From Cydia pomonella (Eukaryota > Arthropoda > Insecta > Lepidoptera > Tortricidae): a stretch of 64,000 nucleotides of DNA. The stretch spans positions 4,903,247-4,967,246 of the forward strand of contig NC_084723.1 in NCBI RefSeq assembly GCF_033807575.1, in the 5' to 3' direction. The position numbers and the translations under genes are program-made. The notes under the pieces are model-generated. The model did not search any database, had not been told where the DNA came from, and saw only the letters and a list, made by a program, of their open reading frames with translations. This document shows positions 21,277-32,100 of this stretch, piece by piece. Each line of letters opens with the position of its first letter. Position 1 is the stretch's first letter.

Positions 21277-21689
21277 AGTAATCAAGCGCTTCTATAGATC
21301 TCTTTTACCGCTTATATGTAGCTCACTTGTTAGTTAGGAGTGAGCTGTAGATCTCGCTAACCCCCATGGGTCCACCATTTTGAAAAAACTCCGGAAACTG
21401 AATCGACTAAAAAGATATTAAGAATTAAGTAGCTGTAAAGGAGAACATCCGAACATATGAAAGCATTTTTATTCAGGCTGAAACAAAGACCTTCGCTAAT
21501 GCTCGGTCAATTAAAGAAATATGAGTCTGATAGTTACTTGCAATAAATGATATTTAATTTAATTTAAAATATCTGTTAGTAAATAAGAAATCCGTTTATT
21601 TATTGATTAATCACGTACAGTCAAATAAGAAACAAAAAGCAAGTAAATTGAACTTATGCTAACACAAAACAACTAAAAACTAAATATAA

Positions 21690-22380
21690 AAGATCTCCCC
21701 CAAATCACTTCCTTCCGGCATGGTCGCAAGAACGCTGGCGGCGTTACCCCTCTGGACCGCCAGACTTAGCCTCTGGGCAAAGAAAGCGCCAGCCCTATGA
21801 ATATTTGTTAATATTATGTTTAAAATATTTACAAACTACACTGCATTGACTACTTAAAACTGCAAAAGGATCACACATATTACATAAATAGGACTCGGGG
21901 TACAGGTGCCACTGGACTTTAAACTTATGCTGCCACACATCTACCCTCGAGAACGCAGCTCTTGCGACGGCACTCTGAACAGCCGGCCAAGGCAAGCTAT
22001 GGGCAGAGAATCGGGTATGATGACAGAGGCAGAGTCCGGGTAACAGAACTCCCCGACTCCAAATTCATAATTGGGTCAATTTTTTAGACAAATTGGTGTC
22101 ACAAATACTGTTACGCTTATTACAGTACACACTTTTTGGAGTAGAACTATTCGTTACACTTTAATGAGGCATACATATTGTGTCATACATAAGGCATACA
22201 TAAGTCTGGCGGCTTAGCCTCTGGGCAAAGAAAGCGCCAGCCCTATGAATATTTGTTAATATTGTTTGTTTGCACAGCCCAGCAAGTCTCAGCACCACCT
22301 CAAAGATGGGAGGGAGATGGAGGATCACAAGCAACGCTACTTCGTTCCTGACCGAGTGAACCTCGAACATGGATAACAAT
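21690..22380. repeat. Dispersed repeat, copy 1 of a local duplication
   Basis: ACAAACTACACTGCATTGAC through AACAGAACTCCCCGACTCC to TGAGGCATACATATTGTGTC is repeated at 23674-24320. A 55-bp block (CTCTGGGCAAAGAAAGCGCC) occurs twice inside this copy, near 21770 and 22212. The nature is unknown; an LTR-type retroelement remnant is possible. Confidence 0.6.
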
Positions 22381-22479
22381 TAACAATTATTAGTCCAATA
22401 AAAACGAAAGAGATAGAATGAGAAGGGTTACAATAAATCGGCCGTCATTTTGAAAACATAACCCTGTACAAGAGACTTC

Positions 22480-22720
22480 CTTATACCAATGTCAATATTA
22501 TTTATGTATGTTTATGTTTCTGTATTAATTATGATTGTATTGTGTTAGTACAAGTACCTATATCATTCATAGTTCTATAAAATTACACGATGTTGCACCG
22601 CCTACAACTTATCTGCTTTGCCTAAAGGTTGACTGGTAGAGAATGCCTTATAGCATTAAGTTCGCTTTTTGTAAAATGTGTTTTATTATGTGCAAAAAAG
22701 ATTCAATAAACAAAAAAATT
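22480..22720 (+). repeat. LINE 3'-UTR-like repeat
   Basis: Carries GCCTAAAGGTTGACTGGTAG, AGAATGCCTTATAGCATTAAG and AATAAACAAAAAAAT at the end. The inverse of this is seen at 40730-40830. Confidence 0.6.
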
Positions 22721-23200
22721 TATAAACGATTAAATATGCCCCAATGACGTGACTAGGAAGTAGGAACGAACATTTTCAACTCATAAATGGGTCCTAATTG
22801 TGGTTATCAAAATGACTCGAGCCTTCGTTATAAGCACGCTTTGTCATATACGATATAGCAATACTATTGTAATTTTGCAATATTATTTGTAGTCCATATT
22901 TAAACGGTGCGAACACTTAATTTCAGTATAAACTGTTTTTATTTGACATTAAATATATTTTGATAAAACAAGTCACTCACGTAATTTATATATTTCGATC
23001 CACAACAAGAACTATCGATAGCATCACTTCATCACCCGCAGAAAAAGCTCAGCGACAAGTTAGGTCTTATCTTATCTTATCTTCTAATTTTCGGGGGCTT
23101 GCGGATACACTTCGACCCATAGGGATCTTTTGTGTAGTTGCCCCCTAAGGATAGATCCGTCAGCTACTCAAGAACAAGAGACAAGTTAGATGATCAGGCC

Positions 23201-23338
23201 GCGTAGCCAACGTTACAATCGTTCACGCTCCGTAACGTATCGGAGCTATGTCTCTCTATCACTCTTCTATATTAGTGCGACTGTGACAGTTGCGTTTCGT
23301 TCGCCACGGAGCGTGAACGATATGCACGTTGGCTACGC
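23201..23338. mobile_element. Foldback element, GCGTAGCCAACG family
   Basis: Same arms and centre as the copy at 6249, in the same orientation. Confidence 0.82.
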
Positions 23339-23673
23339 GACCGGGCCTACTTCGAAACTCAAAAATCTAAAATTCGTTATCTGCTTCTCTATCGATTAGA
23401 GAGGCACTTAACGAAATTTATTTTATTCGATATAAATTTTCGCGGTTGGGGGCTGGTTGTGCTTTTCGAGAATTGATCGTAGATGGACATCGAAAAAAAA
23501 AACTTAAATTCCATATGACCTGTTACGAATCACGGGGTTTTTTTTATATTTATTTTGTGTACGTAAACATTTTGTACAAATTATTAGATTAGTTTTATAC
23601 TAGTTTGCATACTTGGTAAATAATACGTAGATTTTTTTTTACTAGTAAGCCTTATACCTAGATGTTTTTACTG

Positions 23674-24320
23674 CTGTTTAAAATATTTACAAACTACACT
23701 GCATTGACTACTTAAAACTTCAAAAGGATCACACATATTACATAATATAGGACTCAGGGTACGGTGCCACTGGACTTTAAACTTATGCTGCCACATCTAC
23801 CCTCGAGAACGCAGCTCTCGCGACTGCCCTCTGAACAGCCGGCCAAGGCAAGCTATTGGCAGAGAATCGGGTATGATGACAGAGGCAGAGTCCGGGTAAC
23901 AGAACTCCCCGACTCCAAAATCATAATTGGGTCAATTTTTTAGTCAAATTTAAAAAAAATCTGTTGGATAAATAGAGTTCCCTATTCCTGTACAATATAA
24001 GCGTAATTTCACTTTCTCAGAGTTACGAAAACGTATTGTATTTCCGTAACTCAACGAGTATTTACATACATTTTCGAGACAAGTATTAAATCTAGGGGCA
24101 CGGCTGTGCCTCCGCCAAGACGAGACATTCATATTCCGCCCATAATGAGGAGCTCTACAATCCAACCAATTTAATAAAATAATAAAAAAATTCAACAAAA
24201 AAATGAATTAGAAAATCGGCCCAATTATAAGTGTCATAAATACTGTTATGCTTATTACAGTACACACTTTTTGGAGTAGAACTATTCGTTACACTTTAAT
24301 GAGGCATAAATATTGTGTCA
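23674..24320. repeat. Dispersed repeat, copy 2, with about 280 bp inserted
   Basis: Matches 21820-22190 on both sides of an insertion between about 23950 and 24227. The insert contains TGTTGGATAAATAG and ACAATCCAACCA, TG...CA-like ends that could mark a solo LTR, but no clean target duplication was found. Confidence 0.55.
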
Positions 24321-24329
24321 TCTAATTTT

Positions 24330-25050
24330 GAAATATGTTTAAAAGAAACAAGTATTAAAAATATAAGCATTGAATATACCTACTGTTTGTTTAACTACAA
24401 CTTCAACCTGTTATATCTGTTGGTAGATTGACCAAGTCTCTTCCAGGACCAAGTCTCCCCAGTCTCCCCTATTTGTAAGTTCTGTAGAGCCAGAAGAATA
24501 AGGGCAAAGTTTTCATTAAATTACAAAACTAATGTCCCCTAAGTTGTTATTGCATTTTTAAAGTTATTCAATATGATCTGTGGAAAGTTGCTGAAGTGGC
24601 ATTACTTGTTGAAAACTTAAACTACCGTAGTTTCCCTGCAAGTGGGTCTAGAAATATAAGTTTTCATGAAGCACTAGGGAAATAGAAAGATGATTTGTGA
24701 TGAAGCTTAGTAAACGGTATAACTTTCGAGGTTTGCAGTTATTGATAAGTTCTAAAACTGCATACAATAATCTATTCAAAGAAAAAGGAATTAGATCCGA
24801 AAGTATAACCATTACTTTTTAACAATTTTTTGATTCTGAAACTGTCAAAATGTACAATTAGAGAAAATTGCATTTAAAGTGAACCTCAAGCATGAAAATA
24901 TTACTTCTTCTGCAAAGTTACGTAGTGATTGTTACCAAATTGAAAGATCCAAGGTCAATCATATATTTCAGATTCATCCGCAGTTGTCATAATTTTAAAA
25001 AAAATTGGGAATCTCTCCCAAAATTTTTTAACATGAAATCGCTAATGTCA
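24330..25050. other. Gene-free stretch
   Basis: No supported exon or repeat. The small frame at 24892-25092 has no coding signal and runs into the foldback element. Confidence 0.45.
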
Positions 25051-25054
25051 TTTC

Positions 25055-25440
25055 GGATATGGGTGAATGTGGTAAATATGCATTCAGTTTGATGTCCTGC
25101 GGTGGCAGCATGGTTCCATTTTTATCACTTGTCACTATGCCCGTCACTTTCGTGCTTACTTACTTGTTAGAACGTGACAGGCATGGTGACAAATGATAAA
25201 GAGCTGACCATCTTAGTCCTACTGGACCCAAATTTATGAGATGACAAGCTCGAAAATGGTGGGGGTAGTTACTGTGACGTCATAAAGTTCAAATTCAACT
25301 CCGGATTTCATGTCATTTCATTTTCGCTCTTGTCATCTGACATCTCATATAAATAAATATTATATAAATACCTATATTTGTGTTCAGGACATCAAACTGA
25401 ATTAATTGATACCATATTTACCCATATCCGAGATGACATG
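25055..25440. mobile_element. Inverted-repeat element with a nested foldback
   Basis: TCGGATATGGGTGAATGTGG and ATTCAGTTTGATGTCCTG at the left face AGGACATCAAACTGAATT and CCATATTTACCCATATCCGA at the right. A GTCACTATGCC-family foldback lies inside at about 25097-25222. Confidence 0.7.
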
Positions 25441-25759
25441 AACGGAAAGTTACCTAAACATAATAAATTTAAAAAAATAATTCGGACAAGCATTATGAAT
25501 TAAGAATATGAAAATTAAGATTATGAATTCCGGGCGCACCTCGTTCCATACATTATCTGTGGATGAGTACTTACGCCGGATCCAGACTTTGATTACCTAC
25601 TGTAATTTACATACAGATGATAGTGAGACAACTGATCAATGGGGTTGGCGACTGTCAAAGGTTTCCACAGATGGCGCCATCATATGTAGCTTGCCCCTGT
25701 CTCTAGTTTTGTGTTATGACATGACATTTGGCTAAAAGGGCTGGAATCCAGGTCATAAA

Positions 25760-26031
25760 CAACAAATTAAACAAATATTATAGGACATTATTACACAAAT
25801 TGACTAAGTCCCACAGTAAGCTCAATAAGGCTTGTGTTGACAGTACTTAGACAACGACATATATAATATATAAATATTTATAAACACTTAAATACATAGA
25901 ATACACCCATGACTCAGGAAAAAATATCAATGCTCATCACACGAATACATTTGGACCCGGATTTGAACCCGGGACCATCAGCTTCGTAGGCAGGGTCACT
26001 GCCCACTAGGCCAAGCCGGTCGTCAATATAT
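25760..26031 (-). repeat. tRNA-derived SINE, family A, with 10-bp target duplication
   Basis: Flanked by AGGTCATAAA at 25750-25759 and 26032-26041. On the minus strand box-A-like GGCCTAGTGGGCAGTGACCC and box B GGTTCAAATCC are followed by the family body and an A/T-rich tail. The duplication fits target-primed reverse transcription. Confidence 0.88.
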
Positions 26032-26292
26032 AGGTCATAAAAAAAAACAAAAATAATTTGAGAGTGACAGGGCGACCAAATCTTCGACCCGTCAACCGCA
26101 TAGGAATTCGGAATCGCAAAGCACTGGAATTCAGACTAACAGGCCAATTCGGGAGTAGTTATCGTGCATTTCGCTTGTACTTGTCCGCACGTATTGGCGC
26201 GAGCAATATGCACGATAACTAAATTATATCACTCAGCTCAGATATCAGTGTACGTCTGAATTGATCTGTATGAATTTAAATTACAGATTCAG

Positions 26293-26408
26293 CGGCAGTA
26301 TCATGGTCGCATTTTTATCACTTGTCATGTCATACGTCACTTTCACACATACTTGTTAGAACATGACAGACATAATAACAGATGGTAAAAAACTGACCAT
26401 CTTAGCCC
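26293..26408. mobile_element. Foldback element, GTCACTATGCCTGTCAC family
   Basis: AGCGGCAGTATCATGGTCGC at the left and CCATCTTAGCCCTACAG at the right; diverged copy. Confidence 0.65.
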
Positions 26409-26594
26409 TACAGATTCGGATTCAGATTGTGTGAGACCTCCTTAAGGTTTACGAAATTGTCAAAAATTCAGATCATCCTCTTTGCCTAGCTTACTAAAAT
26501 TCGGTTATTAGTAGACATAATAATTTTTAAGAAAAAAAAAACCAACTTCAATGAGGGAGACCGCTGAAAGAAAGATTATTGTTGTTTTTGGATT

Positions 26595-26760
26595 TCATTG
26601 GATTATTGGGATTAGTCCGGTTTCCTCACGATGTTTTCCTTCACCGAAAAGCGACTGGTAAAATATCAAATGATATTTCGTAGGTACATAACAGTACCGA
26701 AAAACTCATTGGTACGAGACGGGGTTTGAACCTGGATAAGTTTTTGACGGGCTAAATATC
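26595..26760 (-). repeat. SINE, family B, partial
   Basis: ACGATGTTTTCCTTCACCG, ATCAAATGATATTTCGTA and GGGGTTTGAACCTGG match the fuller copy at 38572-38865. Confidence 0.6.
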
Positions 26761-26854
26761 GAATGGTGGCTGACCAAATTGAGTGACCCATATATATATA
26801 AATCCATTAATCGTATTTACTATGAACAATTAGATATACATGATGCATATGGTT

Positions 26855-27375
26855 TACAATTTTAATAAACACGGTGAAATTATTTGGTGATCAGGAGTTA
26901 AAAAATATTAATTACCAACCTAAATAGAATTCAATACGCAATATTTTAATAAACACGGTGAAATTATTTAGTGATCAGGAGTTAAAAAATATTAATTACC
27001 AACTTAAATAGAATTCAATACGCAATATTTTAATAAACACGGTGAAATTATTTAGTGATCAGGAGTTAAAAAATATTAATTACCAACCTAAATAGAATTC
27101 AATACGCAATATTTTAATAAACACGGTGAAATTAATCAATGATCAGTAGTTAAAAATTATTAATTACCAACCTAAATAGAATTCAATACGCGATCGCCAT
27201 CGATTACTGAGTTAAAAAATATGCTACCTGTAGGGCTAAGATGGTCGGCTCTTTATCATTTGTCACCATGTCTAACAAGTATGTAAGTGCGAAAGTGACA
27301 GGCATAGTGACAGGTGACAAAAATACGACCATGATACCGCTGCTGATCAGTGATCACCGATTAAATTTCACCGTG
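26855..27375. mobile_element. Foldback element with internal 84-bp tandem repeats and a nested foldback
   Basis: Outer arms AAACACGGTGAAATTATTTG and ATTAAATTTCACCGTG are inverted. Between them an 84-bp unit starts at 26861, 26945, 27029 and 27113. A GTCACTATGCC-family foldback sits at about 27228-27342. Confidence 0.75.
26861..27195 (+). repeat. Tandem repeat, four copies, 84-bp period
   Basis: Each unit runs from TTTAATAAACACGGTGAAAT through AGTTAAAAAATATTAATTACC to GAATTCAATACGC. The first three are nearly identical; the fourth is more diverged. Confidence 0.92.
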
Positions 27376-27379
27376 TATA

Positions 27380-28670
27380 TGTAAATACGAACCATTACAT
27401 ATTGATGAAGCACATCTTGCATATGGATTCTATTTTTATCATAATTATGTAAATATAAGTACTCAGGCACTGATGTTTTGGCATTCGTTATCACGCAAAC
27501 AAAACCTGCAAAATAACGGTAAGCGTTGTTTCATAACATTTATTTGTAAAATAGTGCCAGTGAACAATGGGGCACTGGATTAACAGCATTCAGTCCAATT
27601 TACATGGAAACAGTGAATAAATCCGTTTATTGTGAAATATACCGAGGTATGGTTAAGATTTCATTTATTTATATTAAGAGACTGCCAATACCTAAAATGC
27701 GCACACTGGACGCATTGTAGTAGGTAAATGATATAGCACTATCGCATGTTACTGATGGGACTCGGCAAAAATAAGAAAACAATTGAAATAAAAAAATGTG
27801 GATTATTTGTGTAATATTACTCGTCAACGGTATAGGTATTGTTTTGAAACTGTTCTTTTAATTGCAGACCCGTAAGTCAAAAAAATAAAGACAGAACCAT
27901 TTAATGGTAATTTTAAGACCCATCTTTGAAATTATTTTCTTTCGAGTCGATTTTGTTCAATCATGTATCGACTACGGCCATGGTCTTTGAAATATAATGA
28001 ATATTAACGTATATATTTTTGCTTTATTGAAACAAACAGTTATTCTGTCTGTGTATGATAAAGACCCTGACCAAAGTTTTAGTCATAATTTTGCATTTTT
28101 TTAGAACTCTTTTTTTTGCTCTATGTGGCACGACCGAGGTTTGAACGCACAGTTTTAGACCGCAACGTACATACAAAAGATTAAAGTTTCAAATATTAAT
28201 CGTCATGATTCACATTTTCTACCTTTTAGGGCATAAAGGACTTGTTTAGAGCCAAGGTTTGGACTAATACACTAAATAGGTACCTAAGATAAATAAGATA
28301 ATGCATCTATGTATTTCTTTTTTTTTACTATTGCGCATCACGGAACAATGGTCTTCTGGACTGGGTCTTTTCACACTTTAAGAGAATGTAATGGGGACAC
28401 CGAGCGGATGCTGCCCTTACCCTTACCCGTGTCATGGGACGCACTCAGAGGCACCACCCGCTAGGGTGTTAAGACTATTGAGAGTTGATGGAATCTAAAA
28501 TGAACTAAGCTTGGTGAAAGCAATGGACTAAATACTGGGCTATGGGATATAAAACCGGACGCCTGCCTAATAAAATGGTATACAATTTTAAAATACTGCC
28601 GAAGACTGTTGTTTCGCCAAAATGATGATAGTTTTTAAGAGTATGCTTATTGTATGTATGTATGTCTATG
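27380..28670. other. Gene-free AT-rich stretch
   Basis: No exon, RNA gene or repeat was recognised. It could hold a non-coding first exon of the basic secreted protein gene. Confidence 0.4.
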
Positions 28671-28672
28671 GG

Positions 28673-28932
28673 CTATGGAAGGTAGAGGCAAGGAACATAA
28701 ACTCCATATACCAAAAATTGTCCGACAAAAAACCATAAATAGGTGGCGCTACAATACCCAGAATACTTGAGAAAAAAATCTAGTCGTAGACAGCGCATTT
28801 CACTCCGTCAATAACGCTACTCTAGTAGCGCTACTGTGGAGAGATTTGGAACTATTATTTATAGCTGACAGCTGGACACTTTTGCAACAGTTTTGCCTAA
28901 GGAGATTTTGTTCGTTGCCCTTATCTTCCATA
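28673..28932. mobile_element. Inverted-repeat element, second copy of 8706-8962
   Basis: Shares AGGTGGCGCTACAATACC, CACTCCGTCAATAACGC and GGAACTATTATTTATAGCTG with the first copy. Confidence 0.8.
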
Positions 28933-29079
28933 CTATAGGCCTTTGATGCCTGAAAACAAATAATTATTGTTTTGATTTGGTTTGTAAACTATTATTTTGT
29001 CAACAGTCAATGTTTTATACATTGTTACAGGTTCTTCTGAATAACGGCCTGATTATTCTTAAATTGCCCTGAGCTGGAA

Positions 29080-29154
29080 ATGGGTAATTTTCCAGCTATT
29101 ATCTTATTAGTTTGTTTCATCGGTACTTCTGGTGAAAATTTGTTAAGTAACAAA
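29080..29154 (+). CDS. Basic secreted protein, exon 1 (signal peptide)
   Basis: The 25 codons run from ATG to AAA|gtaagt. A hydrophobic core (AIILLVCFIG) precedes a likely cleavage region TSG-EN. The in-frame stop just upstream makes this ATG the start. Confidence rests on signal-peptide shape plus a consensus donor. Confidence 0.6.
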
Positions 29155-32100
29155 GTAAGTACCTACATTAATAAAACTACTACCTTTATGCTACTACTAG
29201 GACCCTACCATGTTCTAATACTTAACGGATCAAAAAGAGATAATATGTCTCTATAGGGACCGTGCGCGTTGTAGGGTCTGCCATCTTGTGGCCTGAATTG
29301 GAAACATTACTTCAAAAAAAAGAATTGTAGAAATATGTTTCTACCTGGAAGAGTACTCCAGGAAGACAGATATTTTAGCGCGTTGTTTCATCATCATCAC
29401 GTGTCAATACCAACAGCTTTGTCTTGTTTGGGATCCGGATCCCAGGGTGCGTAGACAAGATGCCAATCGTTCACTGTCCGTAGCGTAGCTCTCTCTATCA
29501 CTCGTACGTATTAGTGTGACACTGACACAGTTGCGTTTCGTTCGCTACGGATTGTTAACGATTCTTGTATCTCGCCTAGGGAATGCTAACCGGTTAACCG
29601 GTTAACCGGTTACCCGGTAATTTGACCAATATTACAGTCGGTAAAATACCGGTAATTTCCAGCCGTAACCGGGAATTTACCGAACGTTGTATAGGCAAAT
29701 AAAAATGTAACAACCTGTTGAATTAGCCCATCTATGTCTTCGTACTTACAAAAAAAAAACAATTACTACGGTTTACGATTACGAAGAGACACTTAAAATA
29801 CTTACTTTTCTGCATCTTATGATCTCGTCGGAGTAGGAACTAGGAAGCAATGTTTTGTGACAAATGAGTGGTCGCTAATCCCTCGCCCTTTCCCTTCTCG
29901 CCACCCCTACCCGACCCCCATTACTATGTTCAGTGTCCTTTTAAAAAATTTAAATTGAAAGATTTAGTCGTTGGAATTGTACACCTTTTGTTACGTAATA
30001 TCTAAATAACAAGTATTGGTTTCTATTAGCACGTTTTTTCATCTTGCCTTTTAATAATGAGGTCGCAAGCGTGCGTCCCCGGTAATAGGTGACGAGAAGG
30101 GATAGTTTTTAAAAATTCATATAAATGATGGTAGTAAATTATACAAAATGATGTATAAGAACAGTTTCAGCAAATGTTGTAGATTGTTTAAGTATCAAAA
30201 TTACGTTGAAATTAAGTCAATTTTCAGAGAAATTGTCACTTGTTTTGAAGTAATTTCTGGAGAAAATTGATTTCGTCTAACTTTCATTTACACTACTTCA
30301 AATTTATAGTAACAACAATGTAGTTTATTAAAGTTGAAGTACAGGATATGTGTAATACAAAATTACCATTTTTAGCAGTCCAAACTTAACGAAATTTACA
30401 AATAAGATCGACAAAATCACTGCTTTTCGCGCGTTTACCTAAACGTCCATCAGAAAAAAAATCATTACTAATTAAGTGAGTCTGTTTTAAAAAAAAATAT
30501 TATAATGAAAGATAACAAGACGTGCTAATAGAAACCAGTACTTGTTATTTTTAATAGTCAAAAAAAGCGCAATTTCATGCGCTTAATCTATCAATTTGAC
30601 ATTTTTGCGACTAAAATCGATAACGGCCTCTTAAAGTGCAATTTTAAAGTAACTAGTGTTAAAATGATATGAAGCTAATCTTGCTGTTAAATTTTTTTTT
30701 TTTTCTTATATTTACTAGATTTTAATGAATGTTGATTACGGTTTTAGTCACTTTAATAACAATATTATATTGATAGATGTGTAAATGCAAACGTGTATGA
30801 CATTTAAATGACGACTGTCACTTTTTTGTTACCCTTTGATTACTGCGATTTTTAAAGAATTAAAAAAGTTTAATGTTGCTTATTTAATGTACAAGTTCAT
30901 TTCGCTTTGAAATGATACATGTTTGATTTTTTATTTATTATGATTAGTAAATATATCTTGTTTAATGTTTATAGTTTATTTTCATTATTTTGTTTTGTCG
31001 ATGTTTCTATAACGTGCTGTTGATTACTTTTAAAGGTTACTGACGAAAATAAGGACACAATCAATAATAATGCAAAATCAATGTTTTTTATTTCATAAAC
31101 GTATAACCGGTAATTTACCGGTTAACCGGTTTGTGGGACCTCGCGTCGGTAAATTACCGGTAATGAAAAACGCCCGGTTATTGCATTCCCTAATCTCGCC
31201 TACGTACCAAGCGGTGGCAGCATGGTTGCAATTTTATCACCTGGGACTATGTCTTTCACTTTCGCACTTACATACTTAAAAGAACGTGACAGGAATGGTG
31301 ACAGGCGATAAAAATACGACCGTGCTACCGCCGCAGGTGAGCTATCGTTTAACTAAAATATCGCTTATAGGGACCGTGCGCGTTGAACCATAAACATGTA
31401 CATTTACACGTCACGTGTTTTCTTGTGCATAGTAGGTTCTGCCATCTTTTGGGCTACATCGGAACAATAAACATCACATTTACGCCTCGCGCCAAAAATC
31501 TGACGGTTCCTGTGCTGCCTCCTACAGTTCATGCACGCCCCTATAGAAAACGCCAAACAAAACTTAATTCATGTACTGAAACGATCACGTCCCTTTTCAT
31601 TGCATCTGTCATCCTCATACATTTTATTTTTCGATTGGCATTTGTCGATATACGATCGTCGATTGCCATCGCCCATAGATACCTGCAATATCAGAGGGGT
31701 TGTAAATGCGTTGCCGGTTTTTGATGGGAGTACGCTTATTTCTTGAAAGTTTGAAGGTCGCATCGGTAAGGAAGTACAGCAGGCGGTCATTCCACAGTTT
31801 AGCTGTACGAGGCAGGAAGTTTCTGGAGAAAGCACATTTGAGAACTACCAACCATCTAAGTGGTGAAGATGGAAATGTTGTTGTGTAGGGTGATGGTGGA
31901 AAGAAGCGGCAGGAATAAATCCGAATGATGCATGCTACTTACTAGCCAACTTAAGAAAATTAAATTCAATTTTCAGGAGGATTCATTGAATGAGATATTG
32001 ACCGTCGAGTCTAAATTACAAAATAATGGCGCTGCTTTGGAGCACGACAGAGTGAGTAAATATTTTTCTGCCCTGTCTCATAACATCGACTTTTCTCGAG

